Positions 11,449 to 22,421 of a stretch of 64,000 nucleotides of DNA are shown here, in pieces. The stretch lies in NCBI RefSeq assembly GCF_964204645.1, contig NC_134031.1, positions 12,068,501-12,132,500 of the forward strand, in the 5' to 3' direction. The notes under the pieces are model-generated. The model saw nothing but the letters and a program-made list of their open reading frames with translations. It made no database searches and had not been told where the DNA came from. Origin of the DNA: Tubulanus polymorphus. Its lineage: Eukaryota; Nemertea; Palaeonemertea; Tubulaniformes; Tubulanidae. Positions within the stretch are counted from its first letter, which is position 1. Each line of letters opens with the position of its first letter. The position numbers and the translations under genes were made by a program.

Positions 11449-12228
11449 ATGAATTATGTGTCGATTGATCCAGACGAAATAAATATAGCTAAATCAACTG
11501 ACGATCAACAAGGTGGGGTTTTCATTTATCTTCGGATAATTTGTCTACCCCTGATGATACAAGCATTTTGGGGACATCTTTTGAAACCTCAACGCTTTAT
11601 CTGCGCACGTCAATTAGTCAGCCACAGTCGATTTTCATGCCATCTGACCTCTTTCCACCTGTAATTAAGCAATCTAATGAAAGAATTACTCAGTTATATA
11701 ATATAATAGAGGGGTGAGAGAAAGTATAATAAATATTTAAATCGTGCGTTTGTCGTGAAACATCTATTACTACTGTCTCGCAGAGCATAGACACCGACCG
11801 TTAAGCCATGTGGAATTGGTATTTTAAGGGCTATTCGGTTTACTCTAAAACAAGTTTCTGATAAACTTTTAAAAGCTTCATAGCAAGGGTATATCGTAAT
11901 ACTCTTGATGCCTGTGAATTATCATCCCATAATAACTATGAATCCATTGCTGCATGTACACTAGCACGACTGATTACTGATCCAAATATTTTAAACATGA
12001 CATTAGAATAAAACAATTACACAATACGTCAAGTACTTACAGCATCTGAGACGCTTAATTTGAAACGTACACTTGCACACTGTGGTTTATATATATTGCC
12101 ACCAGTTGCAAGAATCGGCAAAGGAATTGAAGACCGTAGTGACCAGTTCATTCCACGATTTATAGCTGGAAAGAAAGTAATCGAAATGAATAGTCGTATA
12201 CATAAGTGTAAACCAGTCCCTTACTGAC
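11449..12228 (+). pseudogene. Decayed unidentified coding sequence
   Basis: Protein-like sequence survives in broken frames. The first part starts with ATG at 11449 (MNYVSIDPDEINIAKSTDD), then shifts frame near 11515 and stays open to a stop near 11717 in a Ser/Thr/Pro-rich stretch. After a gap, about 11805-12228 reads through GIGILRAIRFTLKQVSDKLL, a stop and frameshift near 11880, LDACELSSHNNYESIAACTL, an in-frame TAA near 12009, and HCGLYILPPVARIGKGIEDR. Residue composition is unlike the random frames around it. I do not recognise the family. It may be one gene remnant or two; a mobile-element origin is possible given the surroundings. Confidence 0.4.
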
Positions 12229-12973
12229 TACTAAGGCTTTCAAATGGCTCTACACACTACATTAAGGGCCTAAATCTAGGCGTATCCCCCAAAACGCTAG
12301 GCATTAGGCAAGTAGGTAGCCAACAATGATCATTGCTTTGCCGAGTACTCATTTGCTATCATATGTACTCATATCATAGCACCACCCAGTGAAAAGGTAA
12401 CCATAGCTGCAGTTAGACCAAGAAATCATGTCTAACATTCCCTGGTTAGTGGATTCTCACCTTAAATTGCATAAACTCTGCTGTCGTTGTCTTCGATGCG
12501 AGTCGTCAAGTTAACGCGGAAGTAAAATTCCATAGGAAAATCCCTACCATTCCTGTCCATATTACATTGATTTGAGCCAGAAATCTTCAGGAAATGTAAC
12601 TTAACTTGACTTACTTATAGAATTAACCAATTGACTCATTTTAGGGATCATAGTTCATTAAAGTCCTAAAACTCGCCATAAATTTGCGATAAATTTAAGC
12701 TGAAAATGATTTCAACTATCCGCCATGTTGGCTGCATATTGTCCGCAGTAAATGACGGATCCGGACTAATTGTAAGTCTGAATTCGCGATTTACGGTTGA
12801 GATTGACGCTCAAGGTCATGCGATAATTTGTAGGCTTTTCGGGATGTACTATTATCAATGGATGACAATGCTTTGCGTTATTCTTGTCGCTGTTAAGACC
12901 CGGTAATTACACGGGATTAATTCATAATAAATTACTATACGCAAATTCGAAATGGTCAGGCACTGAGTTAAGC

Positions 12974-13036
12974 TGTTAGTGGTCGAATCTGAGAGTTACA
13001 TTTTATGAAAAAGTTTTGGCTGGAAAGTGGAAAATT

Positions 13037-13069
<33 letters not shown>

Positions 13070-13135
13070 CAACAGAATTACAAGATGGTTACTGCGAAAG
13101 CAGCAGAAACCCTAATAATACATTCTGGTTAAAGA
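12974..13135 (+). repeat. Short dispersed repeat R5 with AAT microsatellite, copy 1
   Basis: It shares AAGCTGTTAGT(G)GTCGAATCTG, an (ATA)n run at about 13038-13069 and the tail CAGAATTACAAGA..GGTT with 40364-40490. The tail can fold around a GCGAAAGC-like tip (CTGCGAAAGCAG at about 13094). Probably a short non-autonomous element; class unknown. Confidence 0.5.
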
Positions 13136-15105
13136 AAAATGTAAATTAGTGTTGGTTTCTTAAATTTTTCGATTTTGTTGTTTCGTTTGTTTGTGTTGTT
13201 GTCCTGGCCTTAGTCCACAGGTGCCATCACCCTCCACAAGTTTTCAAAATGACCGCCGCTGAACCGACAGAAATTTACTCCCATTTTATGCCCGATTTGC
13301 ACATGGACTAAGATCGTCAGGTGAGGTGTGATGGGTTTCAAACAAACTACGAATCTGTTGTGTGTTGATTACAACAAAAATTGGACGGATATCTCACAAA
13401 AGACCAGAAAATGTGAGGCAAATTACTCGTGAGTCCAATTGACTCGCATAGATTTATTGAAAAATGACCTTCCCATTCCTGACTGTGGTTTGTGAAACTA
13501 AACCACAGAGAGGTTACTGACTGTGATTAGCACTGAGTTATAGCAGTGCGTCTATCTGTTCTTTCACTGCATTGCTGCTATGTGTGATCAATATAATCCC
13601 TTTACACACGCTATACACACAGTCGCTCATGACAGCATACCAATGCTCACATTGGCGCGCACGTTAAGAATCTAAGTTTTCATACAGTGATACAGTGTTT
13701 GAATGAAAAGTTTTTAAGAATAGAGGACCTAAGTTCCTGTGCTCTCGAGGTACAGCTTTTTATAATATCGATGAAAACATATTACATTGTTCATTCTACT
13801 ACTCTTTACTCTTTAGATTATGCAGATCTGTTTGCTTTAACAACTGCCCTGGGCACTACAATGAGACTTGACGCCTCGGACAGTGATAGGCAGGAACAAA
13901 TATGTCAGATGGATTTGTTATGCTTTAAACTTTAGAGTGAAATATGGCCGGTTATATGACCAATATCTATCACTTTCAAAGACTTTTTAATAATAATTTG
14001 ACTGATAACAACTTTAATGAAAATCGATTAATAACTTTATTTCATTCAAAATAATAATTCCCCATGGGCCAAGAGGTTTTTCCACAGCCTTATGAAGTAC
14101 AGAGATCAGAGCACACAAGATGCCCATACGAAGACTGGATCGCTACGGACAAGCCGTGTCATGACAATGAATGGCGATTAGTTATATCCTAAACAATACT
14201 AGTTCTCCTGTTCGGTGTTTTCTATATGCAGATAAGTATTGCATAAAATTCATTAGAATATACATACGCACGTTTTATTCACCAAAATATGCACTGGTGC
14301 ACCAAAAATCAATTTTAGAATGCAAAATATTTTCAAATCAATATTTCTATTTTCATACAATATAGATTTAGAACACAAGTTTGGCAAGGAAAATGTGTTA
14401 TAAACAGTCCATCGACGGGACTCCATAGCAGGTGCGCGTAGCTCTGATTGGTTGTTGCGATGCATAGGGAACCCCATTAATGAGAAATCTCCAGATGCTG
14501 ACTGTTGCTACGCAATACGTCTGCAGTAAATGAATAAAAGCACGTCACACTGCCATACAGCTCGGCGATAATTTCGCTCTTACTAAAAATTTTAAGCTTT
14601 CGAGACCATTGTCTGCAAACTTTTTAAATTTAAAGACTCCCACTGACTTTCCCAGCGCAAAACAAGGGATTTAAGACAACTACGGTACCGACCCTTGGTG
14701 CAAGGTGCCTTTTCACGCCATGTGATGTAGTCATCCCCATATTAATTCAACTTGTAAAGTAAATTTATCCCAACGAATTATTGATAAAATATTATTCAAA
14801 AATCTTCTTGATATTATTCTGATCAACTTTTATCACCATTCAACCCAATATTATGTGAAATAATCTTAAATAAAAAGTTGCCAGACCTATTTTTGCAGCG
14901 TATTTAACCCCATTAATCAGATCTTTCCTTTATTTGATGACTGTAAAAATGGTGTGCTTTGGTTCGCGGTAAACATACACGACACGATGCCGACACCCTC
15001 ATATTAGCTCTCATTCCTCGAAGGCTAATAAATAAATTTTCAATGAATATTTTATCGTGACCTGAAAAATACTAAGTAGTAGACAAGTATTGTGTTCTGT
15101 GTTTT
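13136..15105 (+). other. Intronic stretch without a recognised gene
   Basis: Nothing supportable in either strand. The frames at 13687-13935 and 14171-14365 lack splice support or recognisable sequence. Confidence 0.4.
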
Positions 15106-15111
15106 CTTTTT

Positions 15112-15595
15112 AGACCCTGCGGCACACTGCATAACATTTGTTTCACCAAAGCAGAAAGCCTGTTTTTCGTAAAATGTTTTGCCTGCAAGCGATAAAGTGT
15201 TCAATGAACGCAGCATAACGAAAACGCACAGAAAACATTTCTTGCACCACGGAATCCATGGAGACAACAATAACCTCAGTTATTCACATCAATTTTTATA
15301 TAATGTCATGTGACGCAGCGATGCTCACTCATTGATTACTCGGCCATGGATGTTTTGCAATACACAAAACATCCACCGCACACGGGGCGAAAAACGTTTT
15401 CGACTACACAAAACGTTTTTCGCAAATCAAGCAGAGTTTGTTATGTTTGTTTGTTTGTTTGTTATGTGAAAAACGTTTTTCTGTTCAGCATATTGTGTTT
15501 TGCCTCTCCCGCACACGGCATAACAAAAAACATCGAAAAACATTTTTCACAAGGAAAAAACGTTTTTGCGGTGCCATGTGCGGCGGGCTTTTACA
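15112..15595. repeat. MITE-like block with CCGCACACGGCATAAC motifs
   Basis: A CGCACAC(T/G)GCATAAC-like motif occurs at about 15119-15134, 15506-15522 and, shortened, 15373-15385. The right edge (GTGCCATGTGCGGCGGGC) is an imperfect inverted counterpart of the left (CCCTGCGGCACACTGCA). Between them are repeated AAAAACGTTTTT palindromes. This suggests a short inverted-repeat element; the boundaries are approximate and no other copy was found in the window. Confidence 0.4.
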
Positions 15596-15779
15596 ATTAT
15601 TTTCCTGACTTAATTAATAGATATTTTCGCCATTGGGTATAAAACCCACTACTCAACCTTTCATTACCTGATAGTGGCAGCAACTGCCTGATACCTTTTC
15701 CATAATACTGAAGTAGATTCACTCCCGGGAAAAGATCAATATTGCTTAATTCAATGCCACATTTTTAACATACTGTCTG

Positions 15780-16960
15780 TTTTTTATTCTTCCGATCCTC
15801 AGATATTGGTTCTCTTTGACCGGAGGAACAAAGAAAAAAATTTAAAATGTGAAGAACATTCAATTTTATTTTTTTTAGTTAATTCTGTTTTCTGATACCA
15901 CTAATACCCTAAAGGAAACTACTGATTTTATGATATAAAACTACGGATGCTTAATTGGAAAATTAGAATTACTGACAGACAAATATTCATTAAAACTACT
16001 GATGTGAGCTTATTTTTCCTGAGATAAAATATGCAATACTACTGGGGCCGGTTTCACAAAGCATAATTAACTTTAATTATAATTAGGACCTAAATCGTGA
16101 TTAAATTTCCTTAATCATGATTAGTTACGATTAAAATTCGGTTTCATGAAAGGGTTTAATTACAAAATTAACTAATTACATAATTAGGCAACTTAATAAC
16201 AATTTAACTGTATCAAAATGGCGGAACTTTAGACAGCCATTTGCTGTCCAAGCATCAACAACAGGAACAACCTTCCTTGTTTAGAGGAAAAGAGAAATTC
16301 ACTCCTTTGGGAGTTAAAGATTGCTCTGAAAGGTCTCAGGAACCAGTGGAAAAACTTAGCAAGATGTCTCAAAAGTTTTTAAATAGAAACTCACCTCCAG
16401 TCAGCAAAATAAAATCCTCGTAAATGGGGTTTATTTCCGAGCAGTGATTAGCATTTTTTAAAACTATCTCCATAGATATGTACTTTACTGACAGAAATCT
16501 ATCATATGTATGGACAAAATCAATTAATTCAATACTTCTAAGTATGTGGTGGTCGTGCTGACAAAAACATAGGACGTTTGAAAATAAATCAATAGAATTT
16601 AGAGTATTGACATTTTACAAAAGGCAAAAAATCCAAATTATTTGAGCCAAACAATCTGAAAAACTGAATAAGTGTAGGAATTGCCGTCATCAATTAATAA
16701 ACACCAAATTCCATGAATCATATCTGCAGCTTTTTGTTTTTAATAATAAACTAATGATGATTAAATGGTTTAATTACACTCTAGAGGAGAATTAAATTTT
16801 GTAATTAACTTAATTATAATTAAAGTTAATTACGTTTTGTGAAACACCTAACTTGATTAAATCATGATAATTTAATCATGATTAGTGATTTAATCATAAT
16901 TAAGGGTTAATTACGCTTTGTGAAACCGGCCCCTGATGTTGAAATTTTGGTGTAAGCTGG
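15780..16960 (+). repeat. Dispersed repeat R6, copy interrupted by a MITE
   Basis: 15780-16043 plus 16934-16955 match 49879-50140, for example GACCGGAGGAACAA, ACTACTGATTTTATGATATA and ATATTCATTAAAACTACTGA. In this copy the sequence GCAATACTACT|GATGTTGAAATTTT is split by the 16044-16933 element; the copy at 50.1 kb is unsplit. Confidence 0.75.
16044..16933. mobile_element. MITE-B, 890 bp, perfect-class terminal inverted repeats
   Basis: Left GGGGCCGGTTTCACAAAGC continues ATAATTAAC; the right end is its reverse complement with one mismatch over 28 bp. Both subterminal regions are built of TAATTA/ATCATGATTA palindromes. The unsplit repeat at 50.1 kb shows the pre-insertion sequence, leaving a direct repeat of at most about 2 bp (CT). 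The interior carries a short frame near 16280-16390 with LKGLRNQWKNLARCLKSF, reminiscent of the Myb/SANT-like ORF of PIF/Harbinger elements but too short to be sure. The terminal GGGGCCGGTTTCACAAAGC style fits Harbinger-type MITEs; this assignment is inference. Confidence 0.8.
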
Positions 16961-17613
16961 TCTGAAATCGTCGACTGAGGAAATATTTGGGCGGCCTATT
17001 TTCTCTGAGTGTGAACCTCTATGAAGTGTGAGAAAGGAAGCCTCCGTCAGTATGCGCCCAGGTTAGATATTCTTTAATGCACACTGATTGGCTAAATTTG
17101 TTGAAGAAATCTAAAAATGTGCAATGAATCTTGATAATCATTCAATTTATAATAATAAATTGTCTAACAAATTCCATTTCCATTTCATACACGATGTTAT
17201 CGCCGTAATTGATCCATGTGGATTTTCAACGCTCTTACACTAGCACAATTGGGCTGAACTCACCTTTAACATTTGCCTGAATTGATCTGTTATTCCAATG
17301 CTTACTGAATGCGTGTTTGTAACTTTTCTGAAATTAAGCACCAGTTCACCTCTTCCTTTACATTATTCCTGATTTCTCAACCTGCACTATTTTAGCTACT
17401 GTCTGTTTAACTCGTCAATTATCTCAGATCAAAATATGTATAAATTGTAAAGTATTCTTGGTACGTTTGTGTTATCATCTTGATATTTTCGTCTAAAGTT
17501 TCTGCAAAAACAATCTAAAGACCTGTCCTTATTATGGAATTGATTGAAGCACAGGTCTATAGATCGTTTACAGTTTGTGAAGCTTCCACGTCAAGCCCCA
17601 TGGGACTCTTATT
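16961..17613 (+). other. No gene seen; possible 3' flank or LTR of the BEL/Pao element
   Basis: AT-rich sequence next to the integrase end of the retrotransposon. A long terminal repeat would be expected here, but I could not match it to the other side of the element by eye. Confidence 0.3.
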
Positions 17614-18643
17614 CTAGTCTCCTATCGGGATGAAAGTAGAAGTATCATAAGTGGAAGCCGAAAATACCTCCAACGGATACAACTTGTTGATAAGCCTGTT
17701 TTCCCGTAGAATTAGAAGTAGAAGAATCATAAGAATCATTACCGCCCTGGTAACGGCACAAGTAAACAAACATATATAAGCTTTTGCAACATCTTTAGTA
17801 GAGATTGGACCACAATAGTCTACGCCACAGTAGTAAAATGGCGGGCATTGTGAAACCCTACAAGGTGGTAAGGGTGGAGGGTCAGGTAACGAGTATGCTC
17901 TACCTGCAACTCTCCTACAAGTAACACATTTACGAACTTGACTTTTTACCAACTGTTGTACTTGAGGTACCCAAAATTTCTTGCGTATTTTAGCAACGGT
18001 TGCAGATATACCGAAATGTAGAATGTCGAGATGAGCGTCTTGGGTAATCAGATGTGCGAGAGTACACAATTTCAAAATAAAAATTGGATGCATAGTATCG
18101 TATTGTAAGTCAGCATTCTGTAATCTACCTGTGCAACGGATTATACCTTTGTCATCTAGAAAGAGTTGCAATTGATTTATCAAAGGACGTTTCTTTTTGT
18201 TACCATCTCCCAAGCTTTTTATGATGTGAGAATAATACCTCGATTGATAGTATTTTACCCATTTTGTTTCTGCAGGGTCTATCTCAGTAGACAACAATCC
18301 GTCACGCTTGCGGTCTTCAGAAGATAAATTGATATCGTCTATAAATCTAAGAACATACACAGTTACATTAAACAACTTAGACAATGACAACAGCGATCAA
18401 TTTGGATTACATTTTCGATTTTGAAATCGAATTCGACCACTGTGGCAGCAACGTTATCAGGAACCGTATCCTCGCAAGTTAACAAAGCAGAAGCGTCCAC
18501 CAAAGGCCAATTTGCACGGTCGGGCAGCCAAGAAGGACCTTTTAACCACAAATCACTTGTTTTCAAGTCGTGCGACCTAATGCCTCTAGTTATTAGAACG
18601 GCGGGGTTTGATTCGGGTGGACAGTAATGCCAATTACCTGGAT
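17614..18643 (-). pseudogene. BEL/Pao pol remnant: integrase with end of the RNase H/linker region
   Basis: Read on the minus strand. It begins near WHYCPPESNPAVLITRG, continues through LKTSDLWLKGPSWLPDRANW (the characteristic linker before the BEL/Pao integrase), then after a frame change at about 18380 the 258-residue frame holds the integrase. The zinc-binding H-x3-H at DAHLDILHFG and C-x2-C at RKCVTC are present, followed by the first catalytic Asp region (YYCGVDYCGPISTKD). The core ends prematurely in a hydrophobic run, so the later Asp and Glu are not seen. Integrates retrotransposon cDNA when intact; this copy is dead. Confidence 0.85.
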
Positions 18644-18644
18644 C

Positions 18645-19366
18645 CTATAATCTTCGAATCTCGCAACTGAGAGCAACCGCGATCGCAGCCCAGCTTATGT
18701 CGACTGCGCTCCGATTCGCAGCAACTGAGGCCGACTAGCGGGATATGAAATCTGCCCAGTTGCTTCCCTGCTTATGTCGGTTGCGATTACTAGCAACTGC
18801 AACAGCTCAAGTGGCCACGTGATAAGCATTTTGAGAATAAATTTGAATTATTAGGAAATATATTTCTATTAGAAAAGCTATTTCTTTAAGACTTTGATTT
18901 TTCTGATTCTGTTTTGAATACAATGTCCTAGCGATATAACATCATCTAAATATGGCCGCTAACACCATAATTCTACCAATTTCGTTTCTAGATCTTCGGT
19001 CCAGTCCTCTGCAGTGCTGAAGGTTTGGTTTCCGTTTCGAACTACTTGAATTTGAAAGTTTATGACTAATTACGAATGACGCTAACTAGCGGTGATAATT
19101 TGTACTATGTATATGCGGTCTCTCATTGGCTGGAACCCCTGCGCTCAGTTCCGTCGCGTCGCAGATGAGCTTACGTCGGCTGCGATCGAAAGCAGTCGGT
19201 AGTCGAAAGACGAGTCGGTAGGCGTCGGGTTGCCGTCGCAAGCCGGATTATGTCGAAGCGATAGAGCAGCAACTGGCGGCCTCTCCTAGGCCGCTAGTTG
19301 CCGCTAATCGGCGATAAACCGATTTGCGTCGGTAGGCGTCGCGTTGCTTGTCGACATAAGTCAGCC
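18645..19366. mobile_element. Repeat-rich inverted-repeat element inside the BEL/Pao copy
   Basis: GC-rich sequence unlike its surroundings, built from many copies of GCTTATGTCG(A/G), GCAACT and CGACTAGCGG-like words in both orientations (for example about 18695, 18770 and, inverted, about 19350). The retrotransposon frame stops at each edge, so the limits are fairly well defined. No coding capacity. Its GTCGG/CGACT words recall the ends of the element at 25371-27095, but a relationship is not established. Confidence 0.55.
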
Positions 19367-19375
19367 AAAGTGTCC

Positions 19376-19900
19376 AAAGCCCAAAACCGTTCTGAATTTA
19401 GTGTATCATCGCTTACAGTAGTCAACAAAGACGTTACTCTATCAGTATCAGTTTGATAATTAGACAATACAGGCCCACAAACAACGAAACCCAAATTAGT
19501 AGGAATCGCTATTGATCCGTTTTCTGACATCGCCGCATCTGGATGTTGAACAAACTGATTATAGTGATCCGCTCCAATAAGAAGTGAAATATTAAACTCT
19601 CCATCCGCTGTTGGATGAGCTAATCGTTGGTTCTGAAATTCTGAAGTACATGCTTTAAGATTAACAGAAGACAATGATCTAGTTAAAACAGGCTTAAGTA
19701 CGGATCTAAAAACACTATCGTCTTCACAAATTACGTCTAGATATACCACGTCCAATAAATGGGTAGTTACATCTGACGAACCAAATACAGAGAGATCTAC
19801 CAGTTCTTGTTCATTAGAACTAAATCAAGTGCGGATGCCTGGTCAGCTTGCACAAAAGTTCGCTATGCAGCATCATCAAACAACGTATTGGCTTCAAAAA
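19376..19900 (-). pseudogene. BEL/Pao protease-region remnant (DUF1758-like)
   Basis: The minus-strand frame 19755-19376 includes NISLLIGADHYNQFV and AIPTNLGFVVCGPVLSNYQ, which match the conserved layout after the aspartic protease of BEL/Pao Pol (L-I-G-x-D-H-Y, then T-x-x-G-x-x-x-x-G). It continues to ERFWALDTL, the position leading into the reverse transcriptase, and ends there at the inserted element. Upstream protease sequence toward 19900 is out of frame. Confidence 0.75.
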
Positions 19901-20269
19901 TAAAACTAGTTGGCTAATCAGAATTCTTGACTCTGGCAATCACAGTTTTTAACAAGACCGTATATTTTACGCTTTAAGTATTTACAGACATCTGAGTAAT
20001 CGGAGTGGACTCATGATTTGTGAACGATTAACCTTTCGCTTGATCAGGAAGTGTGACGCGAAGCTCACTAGTTTGAGTACCAGAATTTGAACCAGATTTT
20101 GATTAAGTATGTATGGACTGGTTATTCGGAAAAGAAAGCTTATTTAATTGTTTAGCTCCACAAATACTAGTATGGTGTTTTGATCAAGACTTACAGCAAA
20201 CATTAGTTAAGCGACATGCTGCTACTCTATGTCTACCTTGACACTATATCGTACCTTTAGTAACAGTCT

Positions 20270-21114
20270 TTGATTGTTGTACATTCGCTGGCGTAGTGAC
20301 CTCTGCCTTGACAGAATACACACTTGTGCACAGCGGGTCTTGTCTGCTGACGCTGAGTTCCGAATCATTGATCTCGTTGTTGACTGTTAACTGGTCTCGG
20401 TTCTGTTGACACAGACATGGCTGTCACGGCGGGCGATTCGTTAACTCGCTGACTACTGGTTGATTGAACACTCAAAATAATCACCTCTTTCCGGACTGCC
20501 TCTCGTAGAACTTCCAATTCCCACGCAGTTTAACCTTGCACACGGATGATGTTCTTCTTTATCTCCAAAGGTAGTTAGTTGACTATCACCGGAATCAACA
20601 GCCTACCAAACGTGTCCGACTTTTGCCCTTTAGCCTGCAAACTACGAATGGCTAACTTGATTCTGTCGTAAAACTCGCGCATGGCCATCTACTGAAGGTT
20701 TGGCGACGGAATGTCGAGAAATGAACTTAAGTAAGAGTCTGCTATCTTATCAGTTTTACCAATCTTCTTTTTCAACATATCTTTAGCAGCTAAATAGTTC
20801 CGACCGGTTAAAGCCAAGCCATCTATAGAAGTTTTCGCACTGCCAGTCATATGACATTTTAAGTGACTGAATTTCTCTATGTCCGTTAGAGAAGATTGAA
20901 CATCAACGGCCGCGCAGAAAAGATCCCAAAACGTCTGCCATTCCAAAATGTTACCATTGAACTTCGGTAACTGTAGTTTGGGCGAATTAACCCTTCTATT
21001 TTTGACAAGTGGCTGAGGAGACACAACTCCATTCTGTAGATTAAACAACAGTTCTTCAAATGAAAACTCCAGGGCGTCTGTCACCCTGATATAAGTTGCA
21101 TCTTCTATAATCAT
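20270..21114 (-). pseudogene. BEL/Pao gag remnant (DUF1759-like plus zinc knuckle)
   Basis: Minus-strand reading contains KLQLPKFNGNILEWQTFWDL, the signature of the DUF1759 gag region of BEL/Pao elements, then FSHLKCHMTGSAK and a helical continuation to 20689. After a stop the same product continues with MREFYDRIKLAIRSLQAKGQ and, at about 20331-20277, a CCHC zinc knuckle C-V-F-C...GHYASEC. At least three in-frame stops break it. It would package element RNA in the particle when intact. Confidence 0.8.
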
Positions 21115-21635
21115 ATATATCTACAATTTCATATCGAATGGTTCATAATATTTCATATCTCTTACTCTATGAAATGCTTAATAATGATAATAATAGTGTT
21201 AATAATGTAATATAACTTATGAATATAATATCAATATGTGCTTTATCGTAATCAACATGTCAGACTACTCAAAATGTATTCAAAGTTATTAGCTCTAATA
21301 AGTGCTCCTCATTAATTAATTTACCTCTCTGAAACATGTCACTAGGTGTTAGTTTGTGAGTCCTGATGGTCTACAACTTGTCTGACACCTAGTTCTCACA
21401 TTATACTCATGATTCTGTATATAAAGACTATGTAAAGTTATGATAATCATTCTCATTCCGGGATGCAATAAAGATTGTACATATAAGGTTTAACTGCCTT
21501 GTTGTTCCTGATGGATGGAATCCTGTACCGCTGGTGTAAATGCTAGTTCCCCAGCCAGCCCCTGCCGATACAACAACCAGCCGGTTACATGTTGACCTCC
21601 GTTCGACGGGCCATTTTTTAATCATCTAACGCCAC
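21115..21635 (-). other. Insertion of about 0.5 kb splitting gag
   Basis: Non-coding sequence between the two gag pieces. On the minus strand it starts after WPVERRST with TGTAACCGGCTGGTTG and contains TATATAC/TATAAGG words. It could be a solo LTR or another short element; no second copy is visible. Confidence 0.3.
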
Positions 21636-21639
21636 CAAT

Positions 21640-21868
21640 CAGAATACGCCTGCTCATCGGAGCTATCAGCAAACTGTAAATGACGCTCTACGAGTGACTC
21701 TCAAAGTTCTAGTTTAGTTTTGAGAGTACGTGATGCGGACATACCATTTTTAACATTGTTGGCTTGCAGCAATGCTTCACATTCATCTTTCCTCTTCATG
21801 AATTGACCATGTTGTTTCCTGCAGATGTTTATGTGCTTCTTCTTGTCAAAAGTATCTCCACTAGCCAT
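21640..21868 (-). pseudogene. BEL/Pao gag N-terminal fragment
   Basis: ATG at 21868 (minus). The first frame, about 54 codons, begins MASGDTFDKKKHINICRKQH and is stopped by TGA; the same frame resumes with ESLVERHLQFADSSDEQAYS and stops again. Basic residues followed by helices fit the start of BEL/Pao Gag. Assignment rests on its orientation and position directly upstream of the DUF1759-like piece. Confidence 0.6.
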
Positions 21869-22421
21869 TTCCAACTGCTGTCGTTCGTTTCCTTGAGGGA
21901 CTGAAATGTTAGCGGGCGACCGAAAAAGAATGACTATATCCTTGAGCCATGCATCAACGACGTGACACGTTCTGTTACAATATGAGCTTAAAGAGCAAAT
22001 GCCATCAAAATAGAATATTGTGTAAAATTCATTTTCAAATGTGATGTATTCACAAATATCAAATATGGAACTGGTTTGAATTTTAGTTCAACCACTACTG
22101 AGAAATATCACTTTTAAATCGGCAATTTCAGCACTAGCTCACTGTTATTGTTTATGTTAGCAGGTGCGTGTTTCTGACGTCATCTATGACAAACGCTCGC
22201 CGCTTCACGTCATTTCACTAGACATTTCATGCGGTATTTTATCGTTTTAGGAGTGATTTGAATGAATAAACTCTTGCCATTGTAAGTGTTGCTTCCATTG
22301 TATATGCCATGATAATCGTATATAAGTGAGTAGCACTGTAGGTCAGTGAATACGGTGAACAAATGATGTTTATTTTATCGATTGTACATTCTAACTATTA
22401 CTAGCTAATTCGGGCTCCTTT
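21869..22421 (+). other. No gene seen
   Basis: AT-rich sequence between the retrotransposon and the next composite repeat. The 5' LTR and primer-binding site would be expected here, but neither was recognised. Confidence 0.3.

Larger units (their letters stand above)
17614..21868 (-). mobile_element. BEL/Pao LTR retrotransposon, broken and lacking reverse transcriptase
   Basis: On the minus strand the order is gag (21868-21640 and 21114-20270, with DUF1759-like and CCHC parts), aspartic-protease-like region (about 19900-19376) and integrase (18643-17614). The reverse transcriptase and RNase H, normally about 1.5-2 kb between protease and integrase, are missing; a 0.7 kb repeat-rich element fills the gap. 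A further 0.5 kb insertion splits gag. Numerous stops and frameshifts occur. Paired LTRs were not identified by eye, so the outer limits are those of the coding remnant. Confidence 0.8.

Noticed and set aside
15310-15642. 110-codon plus-strand frame
   Set aside because: It crosses palindromic AAAACGTTTT repeats of a MITE-like block; no recognisable protein.
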